A stretch of DNA of 13,682 nt from Deltaproteobacteria bacterium. Its GTDB lineage: Bacteria > Desulfobacterota > Desulfobacteria > Desulfobacterales > SURF-7. The stretch spans positions 1-13,682 of the forward strand of contig JAFDJC010000059.1 of assembly GCA_019307665.1 (NCBI GenBank), given 5' to 3'. The translations under genes were made by a program, and so were the position numbers. The first letter of the stretch is position 1. Every line of letters begins with the position of its first letter. Under the pieces are notes generated by a model. The model was not told the origin of the DNA and did not search any database. It was given only the letters and a program-made list of their open reading frames with translations. This document shows, piece by piece, positions 1 to 8,005 of this stretch.

Positions 1-255
1 GGCATTGGAAATAGTATCGTTTTTGATTATCTTGAGGAATTTTATCCGGAAGGCGTTACTGAATTCAGACAGATGCTGGAAAAACAGGGCTTGGAACTCC
101 CAAGAAATATTATTGCTCAAACTGATGATGCCGGTATAGAAAAGATGATTGATGTAGCAATCGGTCTTGAGCCACTCTGGGATAACGCACTGGGTCCTGA
201 ATGGAAAAAGATTATGACAAGAGGCAGAATTAAAGAACTTTACCAAAGAATGTAG
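1..255 (+). CDS. kdnB: Iron-containing alcohol dehydrogenase, KdnB-like (3' end only)
   Basis: Only the last 84 codons are present; the frame is open from base 1 to the TAG at 253-255. The piece begins with GIGNSIVFDYLEEFYPEG, the all-helical C-terminal domain of group III iron-containing alcohol dehydrogenases, just past the region that supplies the last metal-binding His. The combination of LEEFYPEGVTEFR, the middle LELPRNI and PLWDNALGPEW is what I recall for KdnB, the oxidase that converts the C8 hydroxyl of Kdo to an aldehyde so that the aminotransferase KdnA can make 8-amino-Kdo for LPS. The family call is firm. The KdnB subtype is from memory, and the metal and NAD(P) sites that would settle it lie outside the window. 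It runs 18 bp ahead of the GlmS-like gene on the same strand and is probably co-transcribed with it. Confidence 0.65.
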   Translation, partial: GIGNSIVFDYLEEFYPEGVTEFRQMLEKQGLELPRNIIAQTDDAGIEKMIDVAIGLEPLWDNALGPEWKKIMTRGRIKELYQRM

Positions 256-273
256 CTAAACTATCATAAACAA

Positions 274-3200
274 ATGACTATAAAAAAATATAACAAAAGA
301 GCGCCTAAATCTTTAATCGGAGCTTACATCGGATTTTACACCGGATTTTTAAAACGCATAATTAACAAAACAAGACGCTGTCTATCAACAGATATTCATT
401 TTGGCAGACACCTTAGCGGAGTTCCTGAGAACGGGATTGTTGTTTTTCCGCTTTATCAATCTGTTCTGTCTTGCGGTATCTCCGGTATTGTTGCCATCAA
501 TAAAAAGAAAACAAAAATCGATGATATCGATCCAGGGTTGATTGCAGATGCCATAACAAAAATTGACGCCTCGGGATATACTGTATGCAAAAAGAAAGGC
601 GTTGATTTTAGCAAACAATACCTTGGCGGAGATAATTTGATCTCCTCACTTTACCTATCTATTTGCAATTTAAAAAAAGAGAGTCTGTTCAATAAATTAT
701 ATCATAATATTAAAGTAAAAGATGAGCTAAAGATTTTGGCATCCCGTATTTCCGCATTGATTGATCGGGAGGATACATTACTTTCTGAGAACATGGGACA
801 TCTTAGCAATGAAGATATTGCAGTCGCATCAAGACGCATAGAAGATTTAAAGGATATCGGCTGGTCTCTTAACATAGAGGTTCTTGGAAATATTGAAAAA
901 GTTTCAGAACTGATTAATACTTCCAGTAGCCAATCTCCAAAACAGATTAATGCGGTTCATGTTGAATTTTTTAAACGGATCAATGTTGTGCTTAACAGTA
1001 TTGATCGTCTTGAAGTAAGAGGCAGAGATTCCGCAGGGATATCTCTGGTGCTTGTTTTGGACAAAGATCAGTATAAAAGATTCAAGGAAAGAATAATAGA
1101 TGAACAACTGAATGATGCATTTAATTCCAGAACAGAGGGGCATATTCTTGTTAATGGAAATATTAGTGTCAGTGAGTCGGGAGGTGAAGAAGGAAAGGGT
1201 CTAATTCCCCTTACATTTACATACAAGGTGGCTTCGGAAGTCGGGAGTCTCGGCGATAATATCAAATTTATTCGTGAACAGATTAAAAATGACGGGATTC
1301 TTCAGATTCTTTTTATGTTTCCCGTCACTTATTTCACGGTATCTGCACATACCCGTTGGGCTTCAGTGGGTGAAATTTCCGAGCCTAACTGCCATCCCGT
1401 GGACAATCTTGCATCCGGCGTTAGCAAGAGGGGAACCATTCATGTATGCCTTAACGGTGATATCGATAACTATCAGACCTTAAAAAACAATCTTGAAAAA
1501 GACGGCGTCACAATAGATGAGAATATCTCGACAGACACGAAAATAATTCCTCTCCAGATTGGTAAATACATGAGAAAAGGCAACACTGTTGAAGAGGCTT
1601 TTCGTTTATCTGTTAATGATTTTGAAGGTTCGCACGCAATTTCCATGCATACCGATCTTGTTCCCGGCAAATTGTTTCTCGCACAAAGAGGAAGTGGTCA
1701 AGCTCTCTTTGTTGGTATGGCTGATGAATATTATATCGCCGCATCCGAGGTTTATGGATTTGTGGAAGAGACACCCTTTTTTATTAAACTGGAAGGCGAA
1801 AAGATTGTTGAAGGAAAAAAAGGAAAGATCCAGGGACAGATTCTTATCGCTGACCAGATGTCTGAAGGCGGCCTCGCAGGAGTCAAAAGTTTTTACTATG
1901 ACGGGACACCTGTTGAACTTAAAGAAGAAGATATTCAACATACCAGGATTACATCCAGGGATATTGATCGTCAGGATTTTCCCCATTATTTTTTAAAGGA
2001 GATTACAGAATCTCCTGTTTCAGTTGAAAAAACGCTTCAGGGTCGCTGGAAAACAGATAATAAAAGCGGGCTTCAGGGTATTACATTGGATGAGACAGTT
2101 ATACCTGAAGATATTAAGGACGCTGTCTCCAGGGGCGTTGTAAAAAGAATCTTTGTCGTCGGACAAGGGACTGCAGGTGTTGCGGCACAGGCTTGTGCTG
2201 ATATTATCAATTACTACATGAATGATCCCTCTATCAATATCAGTGCCTTAAAAGCCTCTGAGATGAGCGGTTTTAAGCTTGGCGATACGTATAACGAAAG
2301 CAGCATGGCCGATACACTGATGATTGCCATAAGCCAGTCCGGAACCACAACCGATACAAACAGGACTGTTGATATGGTTCGTGAGCGCGGCGGCCTCACA
2401 ATTGCGATCGTCAATCGTCGTGATTCTGATATTACATTCAAGGTTAACGGTGTAATTTATACCAGCAGTGGACGTGATATAGAAATGTCGGTGGCTTCAA
2501 CCAAGGCATTTTACTCACAGATAGTTGCCGGGGCAGTTCTCGGGCTTTATCTCTCCAGCCTTAAAGGGCGGCGGAGCCCGGAGTTTGTATCAGGTGAGAT
2601 AACGGAGTTGCTTCGCCTGCCGGATCATATGAGGAAAGTTTTTTCACTAATGGCTGATATTAAAGCCTCTGCAGAAAAACTGGCCGTGACCCGAACATAC
2701 TGGGCGGCTGTCGGTAGCGGTCCAAACAAGGCATCCGCAGATGAAATTCGTATCAAACTGAGCGAGCTTTGCTACAAAACAATTTCATCAGACTTTGTTG
2801 AAGACAAGAAGCATATCGACCTTTCGTCAGAACCCTTGATTATCGTTTGTGCTGCCGGGACGCGAGGGAGTGTTATAGGAGATATTGTTAAGGATACAGC
2901 TATTTTCAAGGCACACAAAGCTATTCCGGTTGTGATTGCTGATGAGGGTGAACAGAGATTTTCTGCATATGCTGAAGATGTCTTTCACGTCCCGGTAACA
3001 AGTGAACATTTGGCACCTGTGTTAAATACACTTGTCGGTCATATCTGGGGTTATTATGCCGCGCTTGCAATCAATGACGGGTCGGGTTTTTTATATAATT
3101 CACGGGAGGAAATAAAACAAATAGTTGATGACTATTCAGTACAAGGGCTCGATATTTATGAAGTGATTCTGGAGAAGCGTTTTAGAGAATCTATTTTAAA

Positions 3201-4086
3201 ATTTTATAAAGCATTCAGGAAAAAGAAGGCTGAAAATAAATTTCCTGAAATCATGGGCATTAATGCCGCCTCTGACTTAACTCTATTGTTGAAATACCTT
3301 TCAGGCCGGCTGCCGGTGTCGGATTTTGAACTTGATTTCGGTAGTAAAGGTACAGCCTTCAATATGTTGAACATATTTTTTAAACAGCTTGGCGAAATGA
3401 TTAATTGTATGGCAAGGCCTGTTGACGCAATTAAGCATCAGGCAAAAACAGTTACAGTCGGGACGAGCCGAATAACTGAAAGAATTGAAGGCATTTTGTT
3501 TGATACGCTGGAATCATACAATATTGGAATATCCCGTTTAACCAACAGCAACGTTATCGTTCTTAAAAACCTTCAGAGAATAGTATCCGGTATTGAGGGG
3601 GTTATTCATTACAGAATCGGTAATCTTAACGTTTTGGGCGAGCCTGATGATGATACTACTATTGAGGTTATTAAGAAGGGTGGTGTTCTGAAGCCGATAC
3701 CGTCTCGTGTAGAAAAAGACACGAAGCTGAAAGGAACAAAGCGAATCATTACGCGACAGGGAAATGTTTATATCGGAAAGGGACGAAAGGATGACAGAAG
3801 CATTATCATCATACCCGTTATATCGGACTCCGCTTCAACTCCCAATCATATCGGCAATATGCTGCTATTAAATATCTCCTTTAAGGCGGAGATTGATTTC
3901 GAGGTTAAAAAGAAAGCGCTTGGCGGAAAATATGAGCATATCAAAAGCATTGTTAACGAGAACAATATCCCCTGGGAAGATAAATTTCTTGAACTGCTTG
4001 AAATAAAAGAGCTTTTCGGTCGTTCAGCTGAAAAAATCGGCGAATATATCGTATTTGAAAAAACCCTTACGCCCCCGCATTCTTAA
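274..4086 (+). CDS. Giant GlmS-like protein: class II amidotransferase + two SIS domains with large insertions and C-terminal extension
   Basis: This 1270-residue protein is about twice the length of glucosamine-6-phosphate synthase (GlmS, about 610), which makes GlcN-6-P from fructose-6-P and glutamine. The amidotransferase part is split. CGISGIVAI starts at Cys67, then about 150 extra residues precede RLEVRGRDSAGI (245-256). AHTRWA (358-363), LNGD (393-396, oxyanion Asn394-Gly395) and STDTKI (Asp421) follow in GlmS order. SIS1 covers about 565-765, with HYFLKEI (571-577), SQSGTTTDT (687-695) and ASTKAF (741-746). SIS2 covers about 800-935. Residues matching the E. coli isomerase set are present: Lys828 (K485), Glu831 (E488), His847 (H504), and Lys1058 (K603) in QAKTVTVG. 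About 110 residues are inserted between SIS2 and that C-tail, and about 205 residues of unknown fold follow it. I take the ATG at 274 as start: it is the first possible start after the upstream in-frame stop, though no clear Shine-Dalgarno precedes it. The conserved residues argue for a working enzyme. Its exact substrate is uncertain. Confidence 0.85.
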   Translation: MTIKKYNKRAPKSLIGAYIGFYTGFLKRIINKTRRCLSTDIHFGRHLSGVPENGIVVFPLYQSVLSCGISGIVAINKKKTKIDDIDPGLIADAITKIDASGYTVCKKKGVDFSKQYLGGDNLISSLYLSICNLKKESLFNKLYHNIKVKDELKILASRISALIDREDTLLSENMGHLSNEDIAVASRRIEDLKDIGWSLNIEVLGNIEKVSELINTSSSQSPKQINAVHVEFFKRINVVLNSIDRLEVRGRDSAGISLVLVLDKDQYKRFKERIIDEQLNDAFNSRTEGHILVNGNISVSESGGEEGKGLIPLTFTYKVASEVGSLGDNIKFIREQIKNDGILQILFMFPVTYFTVSAHTRWASVGEISEPNCHPVDNLASGVSKRGTIHVCLNGDIDNYQTLKNNLEKDGVTIDENISTDTKIIPLQIGKYMRKGNTVEEAFRLSVNDFEGSHAISMHTDLVPGKLFLAQRGSGQALFVGMADEYYIAASEVYGFVEETPFFIKLEGEKIVEGKKGKIQGQILIADQMSEGGLAGVKSFYYDGTPVELKEEDIQHTRITSRDIDRQDFPHYFLKEITESPVSVEKTLQGRWKTDNKSGLQGITLDETVIPEDIKDAVSRGVVKRIFVVGQGTAGVAAQACADIINYYMNDPSINISALKASEMSGFKLGDTYNESSMADTLMIAISQSGTTTDTNRTVDMVRERGGLTIAIVNRRDSDITFKVNGVIYTSSGRDIEMSVASTKAFYSQIVAGAVLGLYLSSLKGRRSPEFVSGEITELLRLPDHMRKVFSLMADIKASAEKLAVTRTYWAAVGSGPNKASADEIRIKLSELCYKTISSDFVEDKKHIDLSSEPLIIVCAAGTRGSVIGDIVKDTAIFKAHKAIPVVIADEGEQRFSAYAEDVFHVPVTSEHLAPVLNTLVGHIWGYYAALAINDGSGFLYNSREEIKQIVDDYSVQGLDIYEVILEKRFRESILKFYKAFRKKKAENKFPEIMGINAASDLTLLLKYLSGRLPVSDFELDFGSKGTAFNMLNIFFKQLGEMINCMARPVDAIKHQAKTVTVGTSRITERIEGILFDTLESYNIGISRLTNSNVIVLKNLQRIVSGIEGVIHYRIGNLNVLGEPDDDTTIEVIKKGGVLKPIPSRVEKDTKLKGTKRIITRQGNVYIGKGRKDDRSIIIIPVISDSASTPNHIGNMLLLNISFKAEIDFEVKKKALGGKYEHIKSIVNENNIPWEDKFLELLEIKELFGRSAEKIGEYIVFEKTLTPPHS

Positions 4087-5707
4087 GAGAAGCTCTGATA
4101 AACTCCCTGAAAAGTGGGTGCGGATTCAATGGCCGTGATTTAAACTCCGGATGGAACTGGCACCCAAGGAACCATGGATGGTCTTTTATTTCTATTATTT
4201 CGACAAGTTCACCGTTAGGCGAGATGCCGCTTAGGACTAGTCCGCTTTCTTCAAGTTTTTCTTTATATTCAACGTTGAATTCATAACGGTGCCTGTGACG
4301 TTCTGAGATTTCTTTTGTCTGGTAGGCCTGATATGCGAATGTGTCTTCCTCTATAACGCAGGGGTATGCCCCAAGTCTCATTGTACCGCCTTTTTCAGAA
4401 TAGATATCACGTTTTTGCATGGTTCCTGCTTTAAAATCGTACCATTCTTTCATCAGATATATGACCGGATACTCGGTTTGTTTATCAAATTCCGTACTGT
4501 TGGCATTAAGCATGCCGGCCACATTGCGGGCATATTCCGCCACTGCTATTTGCATTCCGAGACATATGCCGAAAAAAGGAATTTTGTTTTCTCTGGCAAA
4601 TTTGGCGGCCAGGATTTTACCTTCCACACCCCTTGACCCAAAACCACCGGGAACCAATATGCCGTCCGATGAACCCAGAATTTTTTTGCAGTTTGATTCT
4701 CCAATTTTATCGGAGTCGATAAATGCCAGATTGACTTTGCAGTTGTTGGGAATGCCGCCATGGTAAAGTGCTTCATTAAGACTTTTGTATGATTCAGTCA
4801 GATCCGTATATTTACCGACAATGGCAATATTGACCGAACACTCCGGTTCTTCCAGTTTTTTTACAAGATCTTCCCAAATTTCAAGCCTGGGGGCTCTTGT
4901 CCAAATATTAAGAGACTCAATAATTTTATCGTCAAGGCCTTCTTTATGAAATATTATGGGGACTTCATAAATGCATTTAACATCTTTTGCTGTAATGACG
5001 GCGTCCACATCAACGTTGCAGAACAGTGCAATTTTTGACTTAATATCCTTTGAAAGCAGTTTTTCGGTTCTGCATAGCAGGATATCAGGTTGAATACCAA
5101 TGCTGCGAAGTTCTTTCACGCTGTGCTGGGTAGGTTTAGTTTTTACTTCACCTGCAGTAGCAATATACGGCACAAGTGTAAGATGGATATACAGGACATT
5201 TTCTTTTCCCTGGTCAGCCCTGAACTGTCGAATCGCTTCAAGAAAAGGAAGGCTTTCTATATCACCCACGGTTCCTCCGATTTCAACAATAGCAATGTCG
5301 ACTTCTCCTGCATTCAGCATAATGCTTTTCTTGATTTCATCGGTAATATGGGGAATGACCTGAACCGTTCCGCCAAGATAATCTCCTCTTCTTTCCTTGA
5401 TAATAACCGAATGGTAAATTTTGCCTGTTGTAAAATTATTGTTGCTTCCCAACTTAGCATTTGTGAATCGTTCGTAGTGACCAAGGTCGAGATCGGTTTC
5501 AGATCCATCATCGGTTACGAAGACTTCACCGTGCTGAAAAGGATTCATTGTTCCTGGATCTACATTGATATAAGGATCAAGCTTAACAATTGTTACAGTA
5601 AGTCCTCTGCTTTCAAGCAGGGCGCCTATAGCAGCGGAGGCAAGACCTTTGCCCAGTGATGAAAGTACTCCTCCGGTAACGAAAATGAATTTTGTTTTAA
5701 ATGCCAT
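4067..5707 (-). CDS. pyrG: CTP synthase
   Basis: Makes CTP from UTP, ATP and glutamine in the cytoplasm, the last step of pyrimidine nucleotide synthesis and the CTP source for CMP-Kdo and phospholipids. The 546 residues match the usual length. The N-terminal synthetase domain has FVTGGVLSSLGKG (P-loop, 9-21), KLDPYINVDPGTMNPFQHGEV (split here: KLDPYINVD at 42-50, PGTMNPFQHGEV at 51-62) and EIGGTVGDIES (142-152). The C-terminal class I amidotransferase has the nucleophile Cys382 in GICLGMQ and the His519/Glu521 pair in QFHPEF. AAGAGG lies 7 nt before the ATG. It is the last gene of the eno operon, 24 bp after the LolA-like gene. Its last 20 bp overlap the 3' end of the GlmS-like gene on the other strand, leaving no room for an intergenic terminator. 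No key residue is missing. Confidence 0.98.
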   Translation of the reverse strand: MAFKTKFIFVTGGVLSSLGKGLASAAIGALLESRGLTVTIVKLDPYINVDPGTMNPFQHGEVFVTDDGSETDLDLGHYERFTNAKLGSNNNFTTGKIYHSVIIKERRGDYLGGTVQVIPHITDEIKKSIMLNAGEVDIAIVEIGGTVGDIESLPFLEAIRQFRADQGKENVLYIHLTLVPYIATAGEVKTKPTQHSVKELRSIGIQPDILLCRTEKLLSKDIKSKIALFCNVDVDAVITAKDVKCIYEVPIIFHKEGLDDKIIESLNIWTRAPRLEIWEDLVKKLEEPECSVNIAIVGKYTDLTESYKSLNEALYHGGIPNNCKVNLAFIDSDKIGESNCKKILGSSDGILVPGGFGSRGVEGKILAAKFARENKIPFFGICLGMQIAVAEYARNVAGMLNANSTEFDKQTEYPVIYLMKEWYDFKAGTMQKRDIYSEKGGTMRLGAYPCVIEEDTFAYQAYQTKEISERHRHRYEFNVEYKEKLEESGLVLSGISPNGELVEIIEIKDHPWFLGCQFHPEFKSRPLNPHPLFREFIRASLKNAGA

Positions 5708-5731
5708 GTGGAAGCCTCTTTTTACAACTTG

Positions 5732-6592
5732 TTATTGTTCAAATCTTTTTCTAAATTCTTCGATTGACTGGCGCACATTATTTAAATCGTCCTGCTGTTC
5801 TTGTGTCTTTTTTGTTTCCTCTGGAATCTTTGTGTATAACAATTCAGCCTTATCAATGTCAAATATATCCTCTTTCAGTATCGGGTTAACTTCAATGCTT
5901 TGCATTTCAATTGTTTGTAAAATTGTATTTCCCTGATAGATTTCGATCCGCTCAGGATACCATATTCTGTCAAATTTTTTCCAACCCAGGTAGATTATTT
6001 CCATATAATCGGCATTTTCAGGATTGTTTACGTAAGGCAAAATATATCTGAACGGCCTGAATGTTTTATGGTCAAACCATACCTGGGGGAAAGATTCATC
6101 AGGATATTTTGCACCTACAATATAACTGATTCTCCCATTATAGCGTCCCAGACTTGAAACTGATGTGTCTACACCAAGAACAGCGAGACGATTTTCGAGA
6201 AGAATTCGGTTTCTGAAAAGGAGAATATCTTTATAGAGGGTAAATAAAGATTCGGCTCTTGAAGTTATATTACCGTTGATGATTGTTAGATAACGGTCAG
6301 CTGAAAAAATATGTATTTTAATACCATGCTTTGTTTCAATGTCTGATCGAAAATGTTCAGGGAAGCTGTACTTGACGATTTCTTCATATTCTGCAACGTC
6401 CGTTTCATGTCCTGTTTCAAAAAGACATACCTTTTGTGAAACCAAAAGGTTTTTAGTGGTACCTATGTTTTGAACCATCAGATCTAGTATATGCGATCCG
6501 CTGATCACATAAGCATGGCATTTGTTGATCGGTCCAGTCAGCATCAGCGCAGCAATCAAGGCGGTGATGGCAGGTGAAAAATATTTTAGCAT
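5732..6592 (-). CDS. Periplasmic LolA/LolB-like protein of unknown function
   Basis: The 286 residues begin with an Sec-type signal peptide: a short Lys-containing start, a hydrophobic stretch at about 8-20, and a likely cleavage after CHA (25-27). There is no lipobox, so the mature form is probably soluble in the periplasm. The body (about 30-250) alternates short beta-strand-like segments. Near its end come YLGWKKFDRIWYPERIEIYQ (201-220), then TILQTIEMQSIEVNP and a LKEDIFDI closing motif (239-246). That rhythm is typical of the LolA/LolB and outer-membrane lipoprotein-sorting superfamily, a concave beta-sheet that holds acyl chains. The last 30 residues are a charged, Gln/Glu-rich helix. 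The gene sits between eno and pyrG with gaps of 27 and 24 bp, so it is co-transcribed with two housekeeping genes. The fold assignment is an inference from pattern, and no function is claimed. The start has no strong ribosome-binding site. Confidence 0.75.
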   Translation of the reverse strand: MLKYFSPAITALIAALMLTGPINKCHAYVISGSHILDLMVQNIGTTKNLLVSQKVCLFETGHETDVAEYEEIVKYSFPEHFRSDIETKHGIKIHIFSADRYLTIINGNITSRAESLFTLYKDILLFRNRILLENRLAVLGVDTSVSSLGRYNGRISYIVGAKYPDESFPQVWFDHKTFRPFRYILPYVNNPENADYMEIIYLGWKKFDRIWYPERIEIYQGNTILQTIEMQSIEVNPILKEDIFDIDKAELLYTKIPEETKKTQEQQDDLNNVRQSIEEFRKRFEQ

Positions 6593-6619
6593 ATATTATT
6601 TGTTCTGCAGACTTAGTGT

Positions 6620-7891
6620 CTAAAAAAGATTTTTGCTTGAAAAGACGGCTGCCTGGCCGAGTTCCTCTTCAATTCTTATAAGCTGGTTATATTTCGCAAC
6701 TCGGTCGGAACGGGACATGGAACCTGTCTTTATCTGTCCGCCGCAGACACCCACTGCAAGGTCTGAAATAAATGTATCTTCCGTCTCTCCCGAGCGGTGT
6801 GAAATTACAGTTGTATAGCCTGCCTGTTTGGCCATTTCAATTGTATCAAGTGTTTCAGTGACTGTCCCTATTTGATTCAGCTTGATAAGAATTGAATTCG
6901 CGATACCTTTTTCAATCCCCTCTTTAAATATTTCCGGATTAGTGACAAAAATATCATCACCGACAATTTGGATAGATGCGCCAAGGCGTTCGGTCATCAT
7001 TGCCCAGCTGTCCCAGTCCTGTTCGGCAAGTCCGTCTTCAATCGAGAGAAGGGGATATTTGTCTACAAGATCGGCATAGTAGTCTATCATCTCTTTGCCT
7101 GTCAGTGATTTGCCTTCTGATTTTAGCTCATATTTTCCGTTCTTGTAAAATTCGCTTGCAGCAGGATCGAGTGCAATACCGATATCTGTTCCCGGTGAGT
7201 ATCCGGCTGATTCGGCTGCTTTAAGGATCAGTTGGATAGCTTCTTCGTTGGAATTAAGGTCGGGCGCAAATCCGCCTTCATCTCCGACAGCAGTGTTAAG
7301 GCCCTTTTCCTTTAAAAGGTTTTTAAGGCTGTGAAAGGTTTCCGCACCCATCCTTACAGCCTCGACGATACTTGATGCACCTACAGGAATGATCATAAAC
7401 TCCTGAATGTCAAGGTTGTTTGCGGCATGTTCCCCGCCATTGACTATATTCATCATTGGAAGCGGGAGAGATCTTGCATTCAAGCCTCCGAGATATCGAT
7501 ACAGCGGCATTAAGTATGCATCTGCAGCGGCCCTTGCAGCGGCCATGGATACTCCGAGGGTGGCGTTTGCTCCAAGTTTCGATTTGTTGGGTGTGCCGTC
7601 AAGTTCAATCATAAAATTATCCAGTGCAACCTGGTCGGCTGCATCCATCCCGATAATCTCAGGTGTAATAATATCCCGGACATTATTTACCGCGTTAGAG
7701 ACGCCTTTCCCTCCGTATCTTTTAGATTCGGTATCCCTTAGTTCAAGGGCCTCACGTGTACCTGTTGAAGCTCCGGATGGAACTGCAGCCCGTCCAAAAG
7801 CGCCTGAGGCGGTTTCAATGTCAACCTCAACAGTGGGATTTCCTCTTGAATCAAGAATCTCTCTTGTTTTTACATTAATGATTTCAGTCAT
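6620..7891 (-). CDS. eno: Enolase (phosphopyruvate hydratase)
   Basis: Interconverts 2-phosphoglycerate and phosphoenolpyruvate in glycolysis and gluconeogenesis; cytoplasmic, Mg-dependent. From the chosen start the protein has 423 residues, normal for bacterial enolase. It opens with EIINVKTREILDSRGNPTVE and the substrate-loop PSGASTG (38-44). Catalytic Glu205 lies in AVGDEGG. The metal ligands are Asp242, Glu285 and Asp312 (LDPAASE, SIEDGL, GDDIFV). Lys337 is in the family signature ILIKLNQIGTV, followed by SHRSGETEDT (364-373) and Lys388. The reading frame stays open 31 codons further upstream, to 7984, but those residues do not resemble enolase. The ATG at 7891 has GGAGG 5 nt before it, so I set the start there. 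First gene of the eno - LolA-like - pyrG operon. pyrG-eno adjacency is known from E. coli, but there the order is reversed and no third gene intervenes. Confidence 0.98.
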   Translation of the reverse strand: MTEIINVKTREILDSRGNPTVEVDIETASGAFGRAAVPSGASTGTREALELRDTESKRYGGKGVSNAVNNVRDIITPEIIGMDAADQVALDNFMIELDGTPNKSKLGANATLGVSMAAARAAADAYLMPLYRYLGGLNARSLPLPMMNIVNGGEHAANNLDIQEFMIIPVGASSIVEAVRMGAETFHSLKNLLKEKGLNTAVGDEGGFAPDLNSNEEAIQLILKAAESAGYSPGTDIGIALDPAASEFYKNGKYELKSEGKSLTGKEMIDYYADLVDKYPLLSIEDGLAEQDWDSWAMMTERLGASIQIVGDDIFVTNPEIFKEGIEKGIANSILIKLNQIGTVTETLDTIEMAKQAGYTTVISHRSGETEDTFISDLAVGVCGGQIKTGSMSRSDRVAKYNQLIRIEEELGQAAVFSSKNLF

Positions 7892-7896
7892 GGTAT

Positions 7897-7901
7897 CCTC
7901 C
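7897..7901 (-). promoter_or_regulatory. Ribosome-binding site of eno
   Basis: GGAGG on the minus strand, 5 nt before the ATG at 7889-7891. It decides the eno start against the longer open frame that begins at 7984. Confidence 0.85.
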
Positions 7902-7949
7902 AGCTTGATAAATATGTTAAATCGGGAAGCAGTTTTGCGGCGGCCCTGA

Positions 7950-7955
7950 AGTATA
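7950..7955 (-). promoter_or_regulatory. Possible -10 element of the eno operon promoter
   Basis: TATACT on the minus strand would place the transcript start about 50 nt before the eno ATG. No good -35 box lies 16-18 nt upstream; the nearest TTGTCA is 23 nt away, so this would be an extended or activator-dependent promoter. Weak assignment. Confidence 0.3.
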
Positions 7956-7977
7956 AAACCAGGAATTTTGCAAAACA

Positions 7978-8005
7978 TTGACAAAATAAGTTGAATTGTT
8001 ACAAT
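7978..8005 (+). promoter_or_regulatory. Sigma70-type promoter of the rightward operon
   Basis: TTGACA (7978-7983), a 16-nt spacer, then TACAAT (8000-8005). The -35 box is perfect and the -10 has one mismatch from TATAAT. Transcription would start near 8012, giving an untranslated leader of about 78 nt before the gene at 8090. It lies back-to-back with the eno promoter inside the 198-bp divergent region. Only a 4-5 bp hairpin (8056-8069) is visible in the leader, and I see no riboswitch. Confidence 0.65.

Noticed and set aside
1606..1996. Two 126-135 codon open frames within the GlmS-like gene
   Set aside because: Both lie fully inside a 1270-codon frame with conserved GlmS motifs throughout and show no domain of their own.
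5090..5659. 189-codon open frame on the + strand opposite pyrG
   Set aside because: It is the antisense shadow of a certain CTP synthase gene; its product has no recognisable domain and no ribosome-binding site.
7407..7949. 180-codon open frame on the + strand opposite eno
   Set aside because: Antisense shadow of enolase; low-complexity Ser/Ala/Ile composition and no supporting context.
7892..7984. 31-codon N-terminal extension of enolase
   Set aside because: The extra residues do not look like enolase, and the internal ATG at 7891 has GGAGG at the right distance and begins the conserved enolase N-terminus.
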